Origin: Sipunculus nudus
Taxonomy: Eukaryota > Annelida > Sipuncula > Golfingiida > Sipunculidae
Direction: 5' to 3'
Assembly (NCBI GenBank): GCA_026874595.1
Contig: CM049314.1
Coordinates: 78,911,300-78,975,299, forward strand
Length of the DNA stretch: 64,000 bases
Shown: piece by piece, positions 21,201 to 34,200 of the stretch
How the letters are laid out: each line of letters begins with the position of its first letter
Numbering within the stretch: position 1 is the stretch's first letter
Translations under genes and position numbers: made by a program
Notes under the pieces: model-generated
The model's database searches: none
Told to the model about the DNA's origin: nothing
Seen by the model: the letters and a program-made list of their open reading frames with translations, nothing else

Positions 21201-24200
21201 GAAGAAATAATGTATTATTCTACTTCCCGGGAATCTAATTCTGTCGAAAATGGTGCAAAATTGTAGAAAAGTTGAGGTAAAATATGCAAAAGGTTCACAA
21301 AAATCCAATATGTCACTCTTATAACGTTTCAGAATTTTCTATTTCTGAATTTGATTGAACAATTTTGCCCTTAATATTTAGATTCCTGATCACAAACAGG
21401 AACTATTTTGTTGCTAGGTAAACAGTCTGTGTCCCCATGGGTTATATTCGTATATATTTAAAGAAAAATGCTTAAATTGTGTGGTGTTTTCATCGTAAGC
21501 AAAGCATAAGCAAAGCGTAAGCAAACTGTAAGCAAAGGAACTGTATCTTGATAAATCCTTTTTGCAACTATTTTCAGAAGAAGTAATGTATTATTTGACT
21601 TTCAGGGAACCTATTAATGTCGAATATGGTGCAAAACTGTAGAAAAATTAAGATGAAATATGCAAAAGGATCACAAAAATCCATAATGTAACTTTAAGAA
21701 AGTAGCGGATTTTTATAATTGTGTTTTTGATTGAACAATTTTACCCTTAATATTTAGATTCCTGATCACTAACAGGAAATATTTTGTAGCCAGGTAAACA
21801 GGTTGTGTCCCTTTGGGTCATATTTGTGTGTATTTGTAGAAAATGCTTAAATTGTGTGGTGTTTTATCGTAAGCAAAGCATAAGCAAAGAATAAGCAAAC
21901 TGTAAGCAAAGAAACTGTGTCTTCATAAATCCTTTTTGCTACTTATTTCTTAAGAAATAATGAATTACTCTTCTTCCCGGGTATCTATTTCTGTCGAACA
22001 TGGTGCAAAACTGTAGAAAAGTTGAGGTAAAATATGCAAAAGGGTGACCAAAATCCACAATTTTACTTTTTTAAAGTATCAGAATTTTCTATATCTGATT
22101 TTGCTTAAACGATTTTACCCTTAATTTTTAGATTCACCTTCACTTACAGGAACTTTTTTGTAGACAGGTAAACAGTCTGTGTCCCTATGGGTCATATTTG
22201 TATATATTTATAGAAAAATGCGTAAGTTTTGAGGGGTTTTCACCGTAAGCAAAGCATAAGCAAAGCGTAAGCAAACTCTAAGCAAAGGAACTGTGTCTTG
22301 ATAAATCCTTTTTACATCTATTTTCTAAAGAAATAATGTATTATTCTACTTTTCTGTAATATAGTTCTGTCGAATATTGTATTAAACTGTAGAAAAATTG
22401 AGCTAAAATATTCAAAAGGGTCACAAAAATCCACAACGTTACTTTTATAAAGTATCAGAATTTTCTATTTCTGATTTTGCTTAAACGATTTAACCCTTAA
22501 ATTTTACATTCACCTTTACTGACACGTCCAAATATATAGCCAGGGAAGCAGTCTGTGTCCCTATGGGTCATATTCGTATATATTTATAGAAAAATGCTTA
22601 AATTGTGTGGTGTTTTCATCGTAAGCAAAGCATAAGCAAAGAATAAGCAAATTGTAAGCAAAAGAACTGTGTCTTGATAAATCCTTTTTGCATCTATTTT
22701 CTGAAGAAATAATGTGTTATTCTACTTCCCGGGAATCTATTTCTGTCGAAAACGGTGCCAAACTGTAGAAAAATTGAGGTAAAATATGCAAAAGGTTCAC
22801 AAAAATCCATAATGTCACTCTTATAACGTTTCAGAATTTTCTATTTCTGAATTTGATTAAACAATTTTGCCCTTAATATTTAGATTCCCGATCACTAACA
22901 GGAACTATTTTGTAGCCAGGTTAACAGTCTGTTTCCCCATGGGTCATATTCGTATATATTTATAGAAAAATGCTTAAATTGTGTGGTGTTTTCATCGTAA
23001 GCAAAGCATAAGCAAAGCGTAAGCAAACTGTAAGCAAAGGAACTATGTCTTGATAAATCCTTTTTGCAACTATTTTCAGAAGAAATAATTTATTATATGA
23101 CTTTTTGGGAACCTATTTCTGTCGAATATGGTGCTCAACTGTAGAAAAATTAAGATGAAATATGCAAAAGGTTCACAAAAATCCATAATGTAACTTTAAG
23201 AAAGTAGCGGATTTTTATAAATGTGGTTTTGATTGAACAATTTTACCCTTAATATTTAGATTCCTGATCACTAACAGGAAATATTTTGTAGCCAGGTAAA
23301 CAGGTTGTGTCCCTTTGGGTCATATTTGTGTGTATTTGTAGAAAAATGCTTAAATTGTGTGGTGTTTTATCGTAAGCAAAGCATAAGCAAAGAATAAGCA
23401 AACTGTAAGCAAAGGAACTGTGTCTTCATAAATTCTTTTTGCAACTATTTTCAGAAGAAATAATTTATTATTTGACTTTTTGGGAACCTATTCCTGTCGA
23501 ATATGGTGCACAACTGTAGAAAAATTAAGATGAAATATGCAAAAGGATCACAAAAATCCATAATGTAACTTTAAGAAAATAGCGGATTTTTATAAATGTG
23601 GTTTTGATTGAACAATTTTACCCTTAATATTTACATTTCTGATCACTAACAGGAAATATTTTGTAGCCAGGTAAACAGGTTGTGTCCCTTTGGGTCATAT
23701 TTGTGTGTATTTGTAGAAAAATGCTTAAATTGTGTGGTGTTTTATCGTGAGCAAAGCATAAGCAAAGAAAAAGCAAACTGTAAGCAAAGAAACTGTGTCT
23801 TCATAAATCCTTTTTGCTACTTATTTCTTAAGAAATAATGAATTACTCTTCTTCCCGGGTATCTATTTCTGTCGAACATGGTGCAAAACTGTAGAAAAAT
23901 TGAGGTAAAATATGCAAAAGGGTCACCAAAATCCACAATTTTACTTTTTTAAAGTATCAGAATTTTCTATATCTGATTTTGCTTAAACGATTTTACCCTT
24001 AATTTTTAGATTCACCTTCACTTACAGGAACTTTTTTGTAGACAGGTAAACAGTCTGTGTCCCTATGGGTCATATTTGTATATATTTATAGAAAAATGCG
24101 TAAGTTTTGAGGTGTTTTCACCGTAAGCAAAGCATAAGCAAAGCGTAAGCAAACTCTAAGCAAAGGAACTGTCTTGATAAATCGTGTTTGCAACTATTTT

Positions 24201-24616
24201 CTGAAGAAATAATGTATTATTCGACATCCAGAGAATCTATTTCTGTCGAATATGGTGCAAAATTGTTGAAAAATTGAGGTAAAATATGCAAAAGGATAAA
24301 ATAATCCATAATGTCACTTTAAGAAAGTAGCGGATTTTTATAATTGTGGTTTTGATTGAACAATTTTACCCTTAATATTTACATTCCTGATCACTAACAG
24401 GAACTTTTTTGTAGCCAGGTAAACAGTCTGTGTCCCCATGGGTTATATTTGTGTGTATTTGTGGAAAAATGCTTAAATGAGGTGGTGTTTTATCGTCAGC
24501 AAAGCATAAGCAAAGAATAAGCAAACTGTAAGAAAAGGAACTGTGTCTTGATAAATCATTTTTACATCTATTTTCTAAAGAAATAATGTATTATTCTACT
24601 TTTCTGTAATATAGTT
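18236..24616 (+). repeat. Satellite HOR copy 3, 17-monomer form
   Basis: The unit is 6381 bp, as in copy 1, with every monomer boundary offset by exactly 18235. Starts are 18236, 18612, 18990, 19366, 19740, 20114, 20489, 20865, 21241, 21617, 21991, 22367, 22743, 23119, 23494, 23869 and 24243. It shares copy 1's TTTTTGTTACTTA variant (near 1447 and 19685), where copies 2 and 4 have TTTTTGCTACTTA. No gene is seen. Confidence 0.93.
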
Positions 24617-27600
24617 CTGTCGAATATGGTGTTAACCTGTAGAAAAATTGAGCTAAAATATTTAAAAGGGTCACAAAAATCCACAACGTTACTTTTATAA
24701 AGTATCAGAATTTTCTATTTCTGATTTTGCTTAAACGATTTAACACTTAAATTTTACATTCACCTTCACTGACACGTGCAATTATATAGCCAGGGAACCA
24801 GTCTGTGTCCCTATGGGTCATATTTGTATATATTTATAGAAAAATGCGTAAGTTTTGAGGGGTTTTCACAGTAAGCAAAGCATAAGCAAAGCGTAAGCAA
24901 ACTCTAAGCAAAGGAACTGTGTCTTGATAAATCCTTTTTACATCTATTTTCTAAAGAAATAATGTATTATTCTACTTTTCTGTAATATAGTTCTGTCGAA
25001 TATTGTATTAAACTGTAGAAAAATTGAGCTAAAATATTCAAAAGGGTCACAAAAAAATCCACAACGTTACTTTTATAAAGTATCAGAATTTTCTATTTCT
25101 GATTTTGCTTAAACGATTTAACCCTTAAATTTTACATTCACCTTCACTGACACGTGCAGTTATATAGCCAGGGAAGCAGTCTGTGTCCCTTTGGGTCATA
25201 TTCGTATATATTTATAGAAAAATGCTTAAATTGTGTGGTGTTTTCATCGTAAGCAAATCATAAGCAAAGAATAAGCAAATTGTAAGCAAAATAACTGTGT
25301 CTTGATAAATCCTTTTTGCATCTATTTTCTGAAGAAATAATGTATTATTCTACTTCCCGGGAATCTATTTCTGTCGAAAACGGTGCCAAACTGTAGAAAA
25401 ATTGAGGTAAAATATGCAAAAGGTTCACAAAAATCCATAATGTCACTCTTATAACGTTTCAGAATTTTCTATTTCTGAATTTGATTAAACAATTTTGCCC
25501 TTAATATTTAGATGCCTGATCACTAACAGGAACTATTTTGTAGCCAGGTTAACAGTCTGTGTCCCCATGGGTCATATTCGTATATATTTATAGAAAAATG
25601 CTTAAATTGTGTGGTGTTTTCATCGTAAGCAAAGCATAAGCAAAGCGTAAGCAAACTGTAAGCAAAGGAACTATGTCTTGATAAATCCTTTTTGCAACTA
25701 TTTTCAGAAGAAATAATTTATTATATGACTTTTTGGGAACCTATTTCTGTCGAATATGGTGCACAACTGTAGAAAAATTAAGATGAAATATGCAAAAGGT
25801 TCACAAAAATCCATAATGTAACTTTAAGAAAGTAGCGGATTTTTATAAATGTGGTTTTGATTGAACAATTTTACCCTAAATATTTAGATTCCTGATCACT
25901 AACAGGAAATATTTAGTAGCCAGGTAAACAGGTTGTGTCCCTTTGGGTCATATTTGTGTGTATTTGTAGAAAAATGATTAAATTGTGTGGTGTTTTATCG
26001 TGAGCAAAGCATAAGCAAAGAATAAGCAAACTGTAAGCAAAGGAACTGTGTCTTCATAAATCCTTTTTGCTACTTATTTCTTAAGAAAAATGAATTACTC
26101 TTCTTCCCGGGTATCTATTTCTGTCGAACATGGTGCAAAACTGTAGAAAAATTGAGGTAAAATATGCAAAAGGGTCACCAAAATCCACAATTTTACTTTT
26201 TTAAAGTATCAGAATTTTCTATATCTGATTTTGCTTAAACGATTTTACCCTTAATTTTTAGATTCACCTTCACTTACAGGAACTTTTTTGTAGACAGGTA
26301 AACAGTCTGTGTCCCTATGGGTCATATTTGTATATATTTATAGAAAAATGCGTAAGTTTTGAGGTGTTTTCACCGTTAGCAAAGCATAAGCAAAGCGTAA
26401 GCAAACTCTAAGCAAAGGAACTGTCTTGATAAATCGTGTTTGCAACTATTTTCTGAAGAAATAATGTATTATTCGACATTCAGAGAATCTATTTCTGTCG
26501 AATATAGTGCACAACTGTTGAAAAATTGAGGTAAAATATGCAAAAGGATAAAAGAATCCATAATGTCACTTTAAGAAAGTAGCGGATTTTTATAATTGTG
26601 GTTTTGATTGAACAATTTTACCCTTAATATTTACATTCCTGATCACTAACAGGAACTTTTTTGTAGCCAGGTAAACAGTCTGTGTCCCCATGGGTTATAT
26701 CTGTGTGTATTTGTGGAAAAATGCTTAAATTGTGTGGTGTTTTCATCGTAAGCAAAGCATAAGCAAAGAATAAGCAAACTGTAAGTAAAGGAGCTGTGTC
26801 TTGATAAATCCTTTTTACATCTATTTTCTAAAAAAATAATGTATTATTCTACTTTTCTGTAATATAGTTCTGTCGAATATTGTGTTAATCTGTAGAAAAA
26901 TTGAGCTAAAATATTCATAAGGGTCACAAAAATCCACAACGTTACTTTTATAAAGTATCAGAATTTTCTATTTCTGATTTTGCTTAAACGATTTAACACT
27001 TAAATTTTACATTCACCTTAACTGACACGTGCAATTATATAGCCAGGGAAGCAGTCTGTGTCCCTATGGGTCATATTCGTATATATTTATAGAAACATGC
27101 TTAAATTGTGTGGTGTTTTCATCGTAAGCAAATCATAAGCAAAGCGTAAACAAACTGTAAGCAAAGGAACTGTGTCTTCATAAATCCTTTTTGCATACAT
27201 TTTCTTAAGAAATAATGTGTTATTCTACTTCCCGGGAATCTTTTTCTGTCGAATATGGTGCAAAACTGTAGAAAAATTGAGGCAAAAATATGCAAAAGGA
27301 TTAAAAAATCCATAATTTCGCATTATGAAAGTAGCGGATTTTTATAATTGTGGTTTTGACTGAACAATTTTACCCATAATATTTAGATTCCTCATCACTT
27401 ACAGGAACTTTTTTGTAGACAGGTAAACAGTCTGTGTCCCTATGGGTCATATTTGTGTGTATTTGTGGAAAAATGCTTAAATTGTGTGGTGTTTTCATCG
27501 TAAGCAAAGCATAAGCAAAGAATAAGCAAACTGTAAGCAAAAGAACTGTGTCTCGATAAATCCTTTTTGCATCTATTTTCTGAAGAAATAATGTATTATT

Positions 27601-29123
27601 CTACTTCCCGGGAATCTAATTCTGTCGAAAATGGTGCAAAATTGTAGAAAAGTTGAGGTAAAATATGCAAAAGGTTCACAAAAATCCAATATGTCACTCT
27701 TATAACGTTTCAGAATTTTCTATTTCTGAATTTGATTGAACAATTTTGCCCTTAATATTTAGATTCCTGATCACAAACAGGAACTATTTTGTTGCTAGGT
27801 AAACAGTCTGTGTCCCCATGGGTTATATTCGTATATATTTAAAGAAAAATGCTTAAATTGTGTGGTGTTTTCATCGTAAGCAAAGCATAAGCAAAGCGTA
27901 AGCAAACTGTAAGCAAAGGAACTGTATCTTGATAAATCCTTTTTGCAACTATTTTCAGAAGAAGTAATGTATTATTTGACTTTCAGGGAACCTATTAATG
28001 TCGAATATGGTGCAAAACTGTAGAAAAATTAAGATGAAATATGCAAAAGGATCACAAAAATCCATAATGTAACTTTAAGAAAGTAGCGGATTTTTATAAT
28101 TGTGTTTTTGATTGAACAATTTTACCCTTAATATTTAGATTCCTGATCACTAACAGGAAATATTTTGTAGCCAGGCAAACAGGTTGTGTCCCTTTGGGTC
28201 ATATTTGTGTTAATTTGAAGAAAAATGCTTAAATTGTGTGGTGTTTTATCGTGAGCAAAGCATAAGCAAAGAATAAGCAAACTGTAAGCAAAGGAACTGT
28301 GTCTTCATAAATCCTTTTGCAACCTGTTTCTTAAGAAATAATGAATTACTCTTCTTCCCGGATCTCTATTTTTGTCGAACATGGTGCAACACTGTAGAAA
28401 AATTGAGGTAAAATATGCAAAAGGGTCACCAAAATCCACAATGTTACTTTTTTAAAGTATCAGAATTTTCTATATCTGATTTTGCTTAAACGATTTTACC
28501 CTTATTTTTTAGATTCACCTTCACTGACAGGTGCAATTATATAGCCAGGGAACCAGTCTGTGTTCCTATGGGTCATATTTGTATATATTTATAGAAAAAT
28601 GCGTAAGTTTTGAGGTGTTTTCACCGTAAGCAAAGCATAAGCAAAGCGTAAGCAAACTCTAAGCAAAGGAACTGTGTCTTGATAAATCCTTTTTACATCT
28701 ATTTTCTAAAGAAATAATGTATTATTCTACTTTTCTGTAATAAAGTTCTGTCGAATATTGTATTAAACTGTAGAAAAATTGAGCTAAAATATTCAAAAGG
28801 GTCACAAAAATCCACAACGTTACTTTTATAAAGTATCTGAATTTTCTATTTCTGATTTTGCTTAAACGATTTAACCCTTAAATTTTACATTCACCTTCAC
28901 TGACACGTGCAAATATATAGCCAGGGAAGCAGTCTGTGTCCCTATGGGTCATATTCGTATATATTTATAGAAAAATGCTTAAATTGTGTGGTGTTTTCAT
29001 CGTAAGCAAAGCATAAGCAAAGAATAAGCAAACTGTGAGCAAAAGAACTGTGTCTTGATAAATCCTTTTTGCATCTATTTTCTGAAGAAATAATGTCTTA
29101 TTCTTCTTCCCGGGAATCTATTT
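24617..29123 (+). repeat. Satellite HOR copy 4, 21-monomer form, part before the 19-mer
   Basis: It carries the extra-monomer junction of copy 2 (CAGGCAAACAGG and GTGTTAATTTGAAG near 28174-28220) and copy 2's private variants (CGAATATAGTG at 26495, TTATATCTGTG near 26695). The match to copy 2 continues to about 31.22 kb, so this unit overlaps the first six monomers of the following 19-mer block. Starts are 24617, 24993, 25371, 25747, 26121, 26495, 26870, 27246, 27622, 27998, 28372 and 28748. Confidence 0.9.
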
Positions 29124-31203
29124 CAGTCGAAAACGGTGCAAAACTGTAGAAAAATTGAGGTAAAATATGCAAAAGGTTCACAAAAATCCATAATGTCACT
29201 CTTATAACGTTTCAGAATTTTCTATTTCTGAATTTGATTAAACAATTTTGCCCTTAATATTTAGATTCCTGATCACTAACAGGAACTATTTTGTAGCCAG
29301 GTTAACAGTCTGTGTCCCCATGGGTCATATTCGTATATATTTATAGAAAAATGCTTAAATTGTGTGGTGTTTTCATCGTAAGCAAAGCATAAGCAAAGCG
29401 TAAGCAAACTGTAAGCAAAGGAACTATGTCTTGATAAATCCTTTTTGCAACTATTTTCAGTAGAAATAATTTATTATTTGACTTTTTGGGAACCTATTCC
29501 TGTCGAATATGGTGCACAACTGTAGAAAAATTAAGATGAAATATGCAAAAGGATCACAAAAATCCATAATGTAACTTTAAGAAAGTAGCGGATTTTTATA
29601 AATGTGGTTTTGATTGAACAATTTTACCCTTAATATTTAGATTCCTGATCACTAACAGGAAATATTTTGTAGCCAGGTAAACAGGTTGTGTCCCTTTGGG
29701 TCATATTTGTGTGTATTTGTAGAAAATGCTTAAATTGTGTGGTGTTTTATCGTAAGCAAAGCATAAGCAAAGAATAAGCAAACTGTAAGCAAAGAAACTG
29801 TGTCTTCATAAATCCTTTTTGCTACTTATTTCTTAAGAAATAATGAATTACTCTTCTTCCCGGGTATCTATTTCTGTCGAACATGGTGCAAAACTGTAGA
29901 AAAGTTGAGGTAAAATATGCAAAAGGGTGACCAAAATCCACAATTTTACTTTTTTAAAGTATCAGAATTTTCTATATCTGATTTTGCTTAAACGATTTTA
30001 CCCTTAATTTTTAGATTCACCTTCACTTACAGGAACTTTTTTGTAGACAGGTAAACAGTCTGTGTCCCTATGGGTCATATTTGTATATATTTATAGAAAA
30101 ATGCGTAAGTTTTGAGGGGTTTTCACCGTAAGCAAAGCATAAGCAAAGCGTAAGCAAACTCTAAGCAAAGGAACTGTGTCTTGATAAATCCTTTTTACAT
30201 CTATTTTCTAAAGAAATAATGTATTATTCTACTTTTCTGTAATATAGTTCTGTCGAATATTGTATTAAACTGTAGAAAAATTGAGCTAAAATATTCAAAA
30301 GGGTCACAAAAATCCACAACGTTACTTTTATAAAGTATCAGAATTTTCTATTTCTGATTTTGCTTAAACGATTTAACCCTTAAATTTTACATTCACCTTT
30401 ACTGACACGTCCAAATATATAGCCAGGGAAGCAGTCTGTGTCCCTATGGGTCATATTCGTATATATTTATAGAAAAATCCTTAAATTGTGTGGTGTTTTC
30501 ATCGTAAGCAAAGCATAAGCAAAGAATAAGCAAATTGTAAGCAAAAGAACTGTGTCTTGATAAATCCTTTTTGCATCTATTTTCTGAAGAAATAATGTGT
30601 TATTCTACTTCCTGGGAATCTATTTCTGTCGAAAACGGTGCCAAACTGTAGAAAAATTGAGGTAAAATATGCAAAAGGTTCACAAAAATCCATAATGTCA
30701 CTCTTATAACGTTTCAGAATTTTCTATTTCTGAATTTGATTAAACAATTTTGCCCTTAATATTTAGATTCCCGATCACTAACAGGAACTATTTTGTAGCC
30801 AGGTTAACTGTCTGTTTCCCCATGGGTCATATTCGTATATATTTATAGAAAAATGCTTAAATTGTGTGGTGTTTTCATCGTAAGCAAAGCATAAGCAAAG
30901 CGTAAGCAAACTGTAAGCAAAGGAACTATGTCTTGATAAATCCTTTTTGCAACTATTTTCAGAAGAAATAATTTATTATATGACTTTTTGGGAACCTATT
31001 TCTGTCGAATATGGTGCTCAACTGTAGAAAAATTAAGATGAAATATGCAAAAGGTTCACAAAAATCCATAATGTAACTTTAAGAAAGTAGCGGATTTTTA
31101 TAAATGTGGTTTTGATTGAACAATTTTACCCTTAATATTTAGATTCCTGATCACTAACAGGAAATATTTTGTAGCCAGGTAAACAGGTTGTGTCCCTTTG
31201 GGT

Positions 31204-34200
31204 CATATTTGTGTGTATTTGTAGAAAATGATTAAATTGTGTGGTGTTTTATCGTGAGCAAAGCATAAGCAAAGAATAAGCAAACTGTAAGCAAAGGAAC
31301 TGTGTCTTCATAAATCCTTTTTGCTACTTATTTCTTAAGAAATAATGAATTACTCTTCTTCCCGGGTATCTATTTCTGTCGAACATGGTGCAAAACTGTA
31401 GAAAAATTGAGGTAAAATATGCAAAAGGGTCACCAAAATCCACAATTTTACTTTTTTAAAGTATCAGAATTTTCTATATCTGATTTTGCTTAAACGATTT
31501 TACCCTTAATTTTTAGATTCACCTTCACTTACAGGAACTTTTTTGTAGACAGGTAAACAGTCTGTGTCCCTATGGGTCATATTTGTATATATTTATAGAA
31601 AAATGCGTAAGTTTTGAGGTGTTTTCACCGTTAGCAAAGCATAAGCAAAGCGTAAGCAAACTCTAAGCAAAGGAACTGTCTTGATAAATCGTGTTTGCAA
31701 CTATTTTCTGAAGAAATAATGTATTATTCGACATTCAGAGAATCTATTTCTGTCGAATATGGTGCAAAACTGTTGAAAAATTGAGGTAAAATATGCAAAA
31801 GGATAAAAGAATCCATAATGTCACTTTAAGAAAGTAGCGGATTTTTCTAATTGTGGTTTTGATTGAACAATTTTACCCTTAATATTTACATTCCTGATCA
31901 CTAACAGGAACTTTTTTGTAGCCAGGTAAACAGTCTGTGTCCCCATGGGTTATATTTGTGTGTATTTGTGGAAAAATGCTTAAATTGTGTGGTGTTTTCA
32001 TCGTAAGCAAAGCATAAGCAAAGAATAAGCAAACTGTAAGAAAAGGAGCTGTGTCTTGATAAATCCTTTTTACATCTATTTTCTAAAAAAATAATGTATT
32101 ATTCTACTTTTCTGTAATATAGTTCTGTGGAATATTGTGTTAATCTGTAAAAAAATTGAGCTAAAATATTCATAAGGGTCACAAAAATCCACAACGTTAC
32201 TTTTATAAAGTATCAGAATTTTCTATTTCTGATTTTGCTTAAACGATTTAACCCTTAAATTTTACATTCACCTTCACTGACACGTGCAGTTATATAGCCA
32301 GGGAAGCAGTCTGTGTCCCTTTGGGTCATATTCGTATATATTTATAGAAAAATGCTTAAATTGTGTGGTGTTTTCATCGTAAGCAAAGCATAAGCAAAGC
32401 GTAAGCAAACTGTAAGCAAAGGAACTATGTCTTGATAAATCCTTTTTGCAACTATTTTCAGAAGAAATAATTTATTATATGACTTTTTGGGAACCTATTT
32501 CTGTCGAATATGGTGCACAACTGTAGAAAAATTAAGATGAAATATGCAAAAGGTTCACAAAAATCCATAATGTAACTTTAAGAAAGTAGCGGATTTTTAT
32601 AAATGTGGTTTTGATTGAACAATTTTACCCTTAATATTTAGATTCCTGATCACTAACAGGAAATATTTTGTAGCCAGGTAAACAGGTTGTGTCCCTTTGG
32701 GTCATATTTGTGTGTATTTGTAGAAAATGATTAAATTGTGTGGTGTTTTATCGTGAGCAAAGCATAAGCAAAGAATAAGCAAACTGTAAGCAAAGGAACT
32801 GTGTCTTCATAAATCCTTTTTGCTACTTATTTCTTAAGAAATAATGAATTACTCTTCTTCCCGGGTATCTATTTCTGTCGAACATGGTGCAAAACTGTAA
32901 AAAAATTGAGGTAAAATATGCAAAAGGGTCACCAAAATCCACAATTTTACTTTTTTAAAGTATCAGAATTTTCTATATCTGATTTTGCTTAAACGATTTT
33001 ACCCTTAATTTTTAGATTCACCTTCACTTACAGGAACTTTTTTGTAGACAGGTAAACAGTCTGTGTCCCTATGGGTCATATTTGTATATATTTATAGAAA
33101 AATGCGTAAGTTTTGAGGTGTTTTCACCGTTAGCAAAGCATAAGCAAAGCGTAAGCAAACTCTAAGCAAAGGAACTGTCTTGATAAATCGTGTTTGCAAC
33201 TATTTTCTGAAGAAATAATGTATTATTCGACATTCAGAGAATCTATTTCTGTCGAATATGGTGCAAAACTGTTGAAAAATTGAGGTAAAATATGCAAAAG
33301 GATAAAAGAATCCATAATGTCACTTTAAGAAAGTAGCGGATTTTTCTAATTGTGGTTTTGATTGAACAATTTTACCCTTAATATTTACATTCCTGATCAC
33401 TAACAGGAACTTTTTTGTAGCCAGGTAAACAGTCTGTGTCCCCATGGGTTATATTTGTGTGTATTTGTGGAAAAATGCTTAAATTGTGTGGTGTTTTCAT
33501 CGTAAGCAAAGCATAAGCAAAGAATAAGCAAACTGTAAGAAAAGGAGCTGTGTCTTGATAAATCCTTTTTACATCTATTTTCTAAAAAAATAATGTATTA
33601 TTCTACTTTTCTGTAATATAGTTCTGTCGAATATTGTGTTAATCTGTAGAAAAATTGAGCTAAAATATTCATAAGGGTCACAAAAATCCACAACGTTACT
33701 TTTATAAAGTATCAGAATTTTCTATTTCTGATTTTGCTTAAACGATTTAACCCTTAAATTTTACATTCACCTTCACTGACACGTGCAGTTATATAGCCAG
33801 GGAAGCAGTCTGTGTCCCTTTGGGTCATATTCGTATATATTTATAGAAAAATGCTTAAATTGTGTGGTGTTTTATCGTGAGCAAAGCATAAGCAAAGAAT
33901 AAGCAAACTGTAAGCAAAGGAACTGTGTCTTCATAAATCCTTTTTGCTACTTATTTCTTAAGAAATAATGAATTACTCATCTTCCCGGGTATCTATTTCT
34001 GTCTAACATGGTGCAAAACTGTAGAAAAATTGAGGGAAAATATGCAAAAGGGTCACCAAAATCCACAATTTTACTTTTTTAAAGTATCAGAATTTTCTAT
34101 ATCTGATTTTGCTTAAACGATTTTACCCTTAATTTTTTGATTCACCTTCACTGACACGTGCAATTATATAGCCAGGGAAGCAGTCTGTGTCCCTATGGGT
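31204..34200 (+). repeat. Tandem duplication of a four-monomer segment (1499 bp)
   Basis: Starts 31376, 31750 and 32125 recur at 32875, 33249 and 33624, a constant shift of 1499 bp. Both copies carry the GTAGAAAATGATTAAATTG variant. The first type A copy has CTGTGGAATATT and CTGTAAAAAAATTG where the second has CTGTCGAATATT and CTGTAGAAAAATTG, so the copies are close but separable. Confidence 0.85.
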
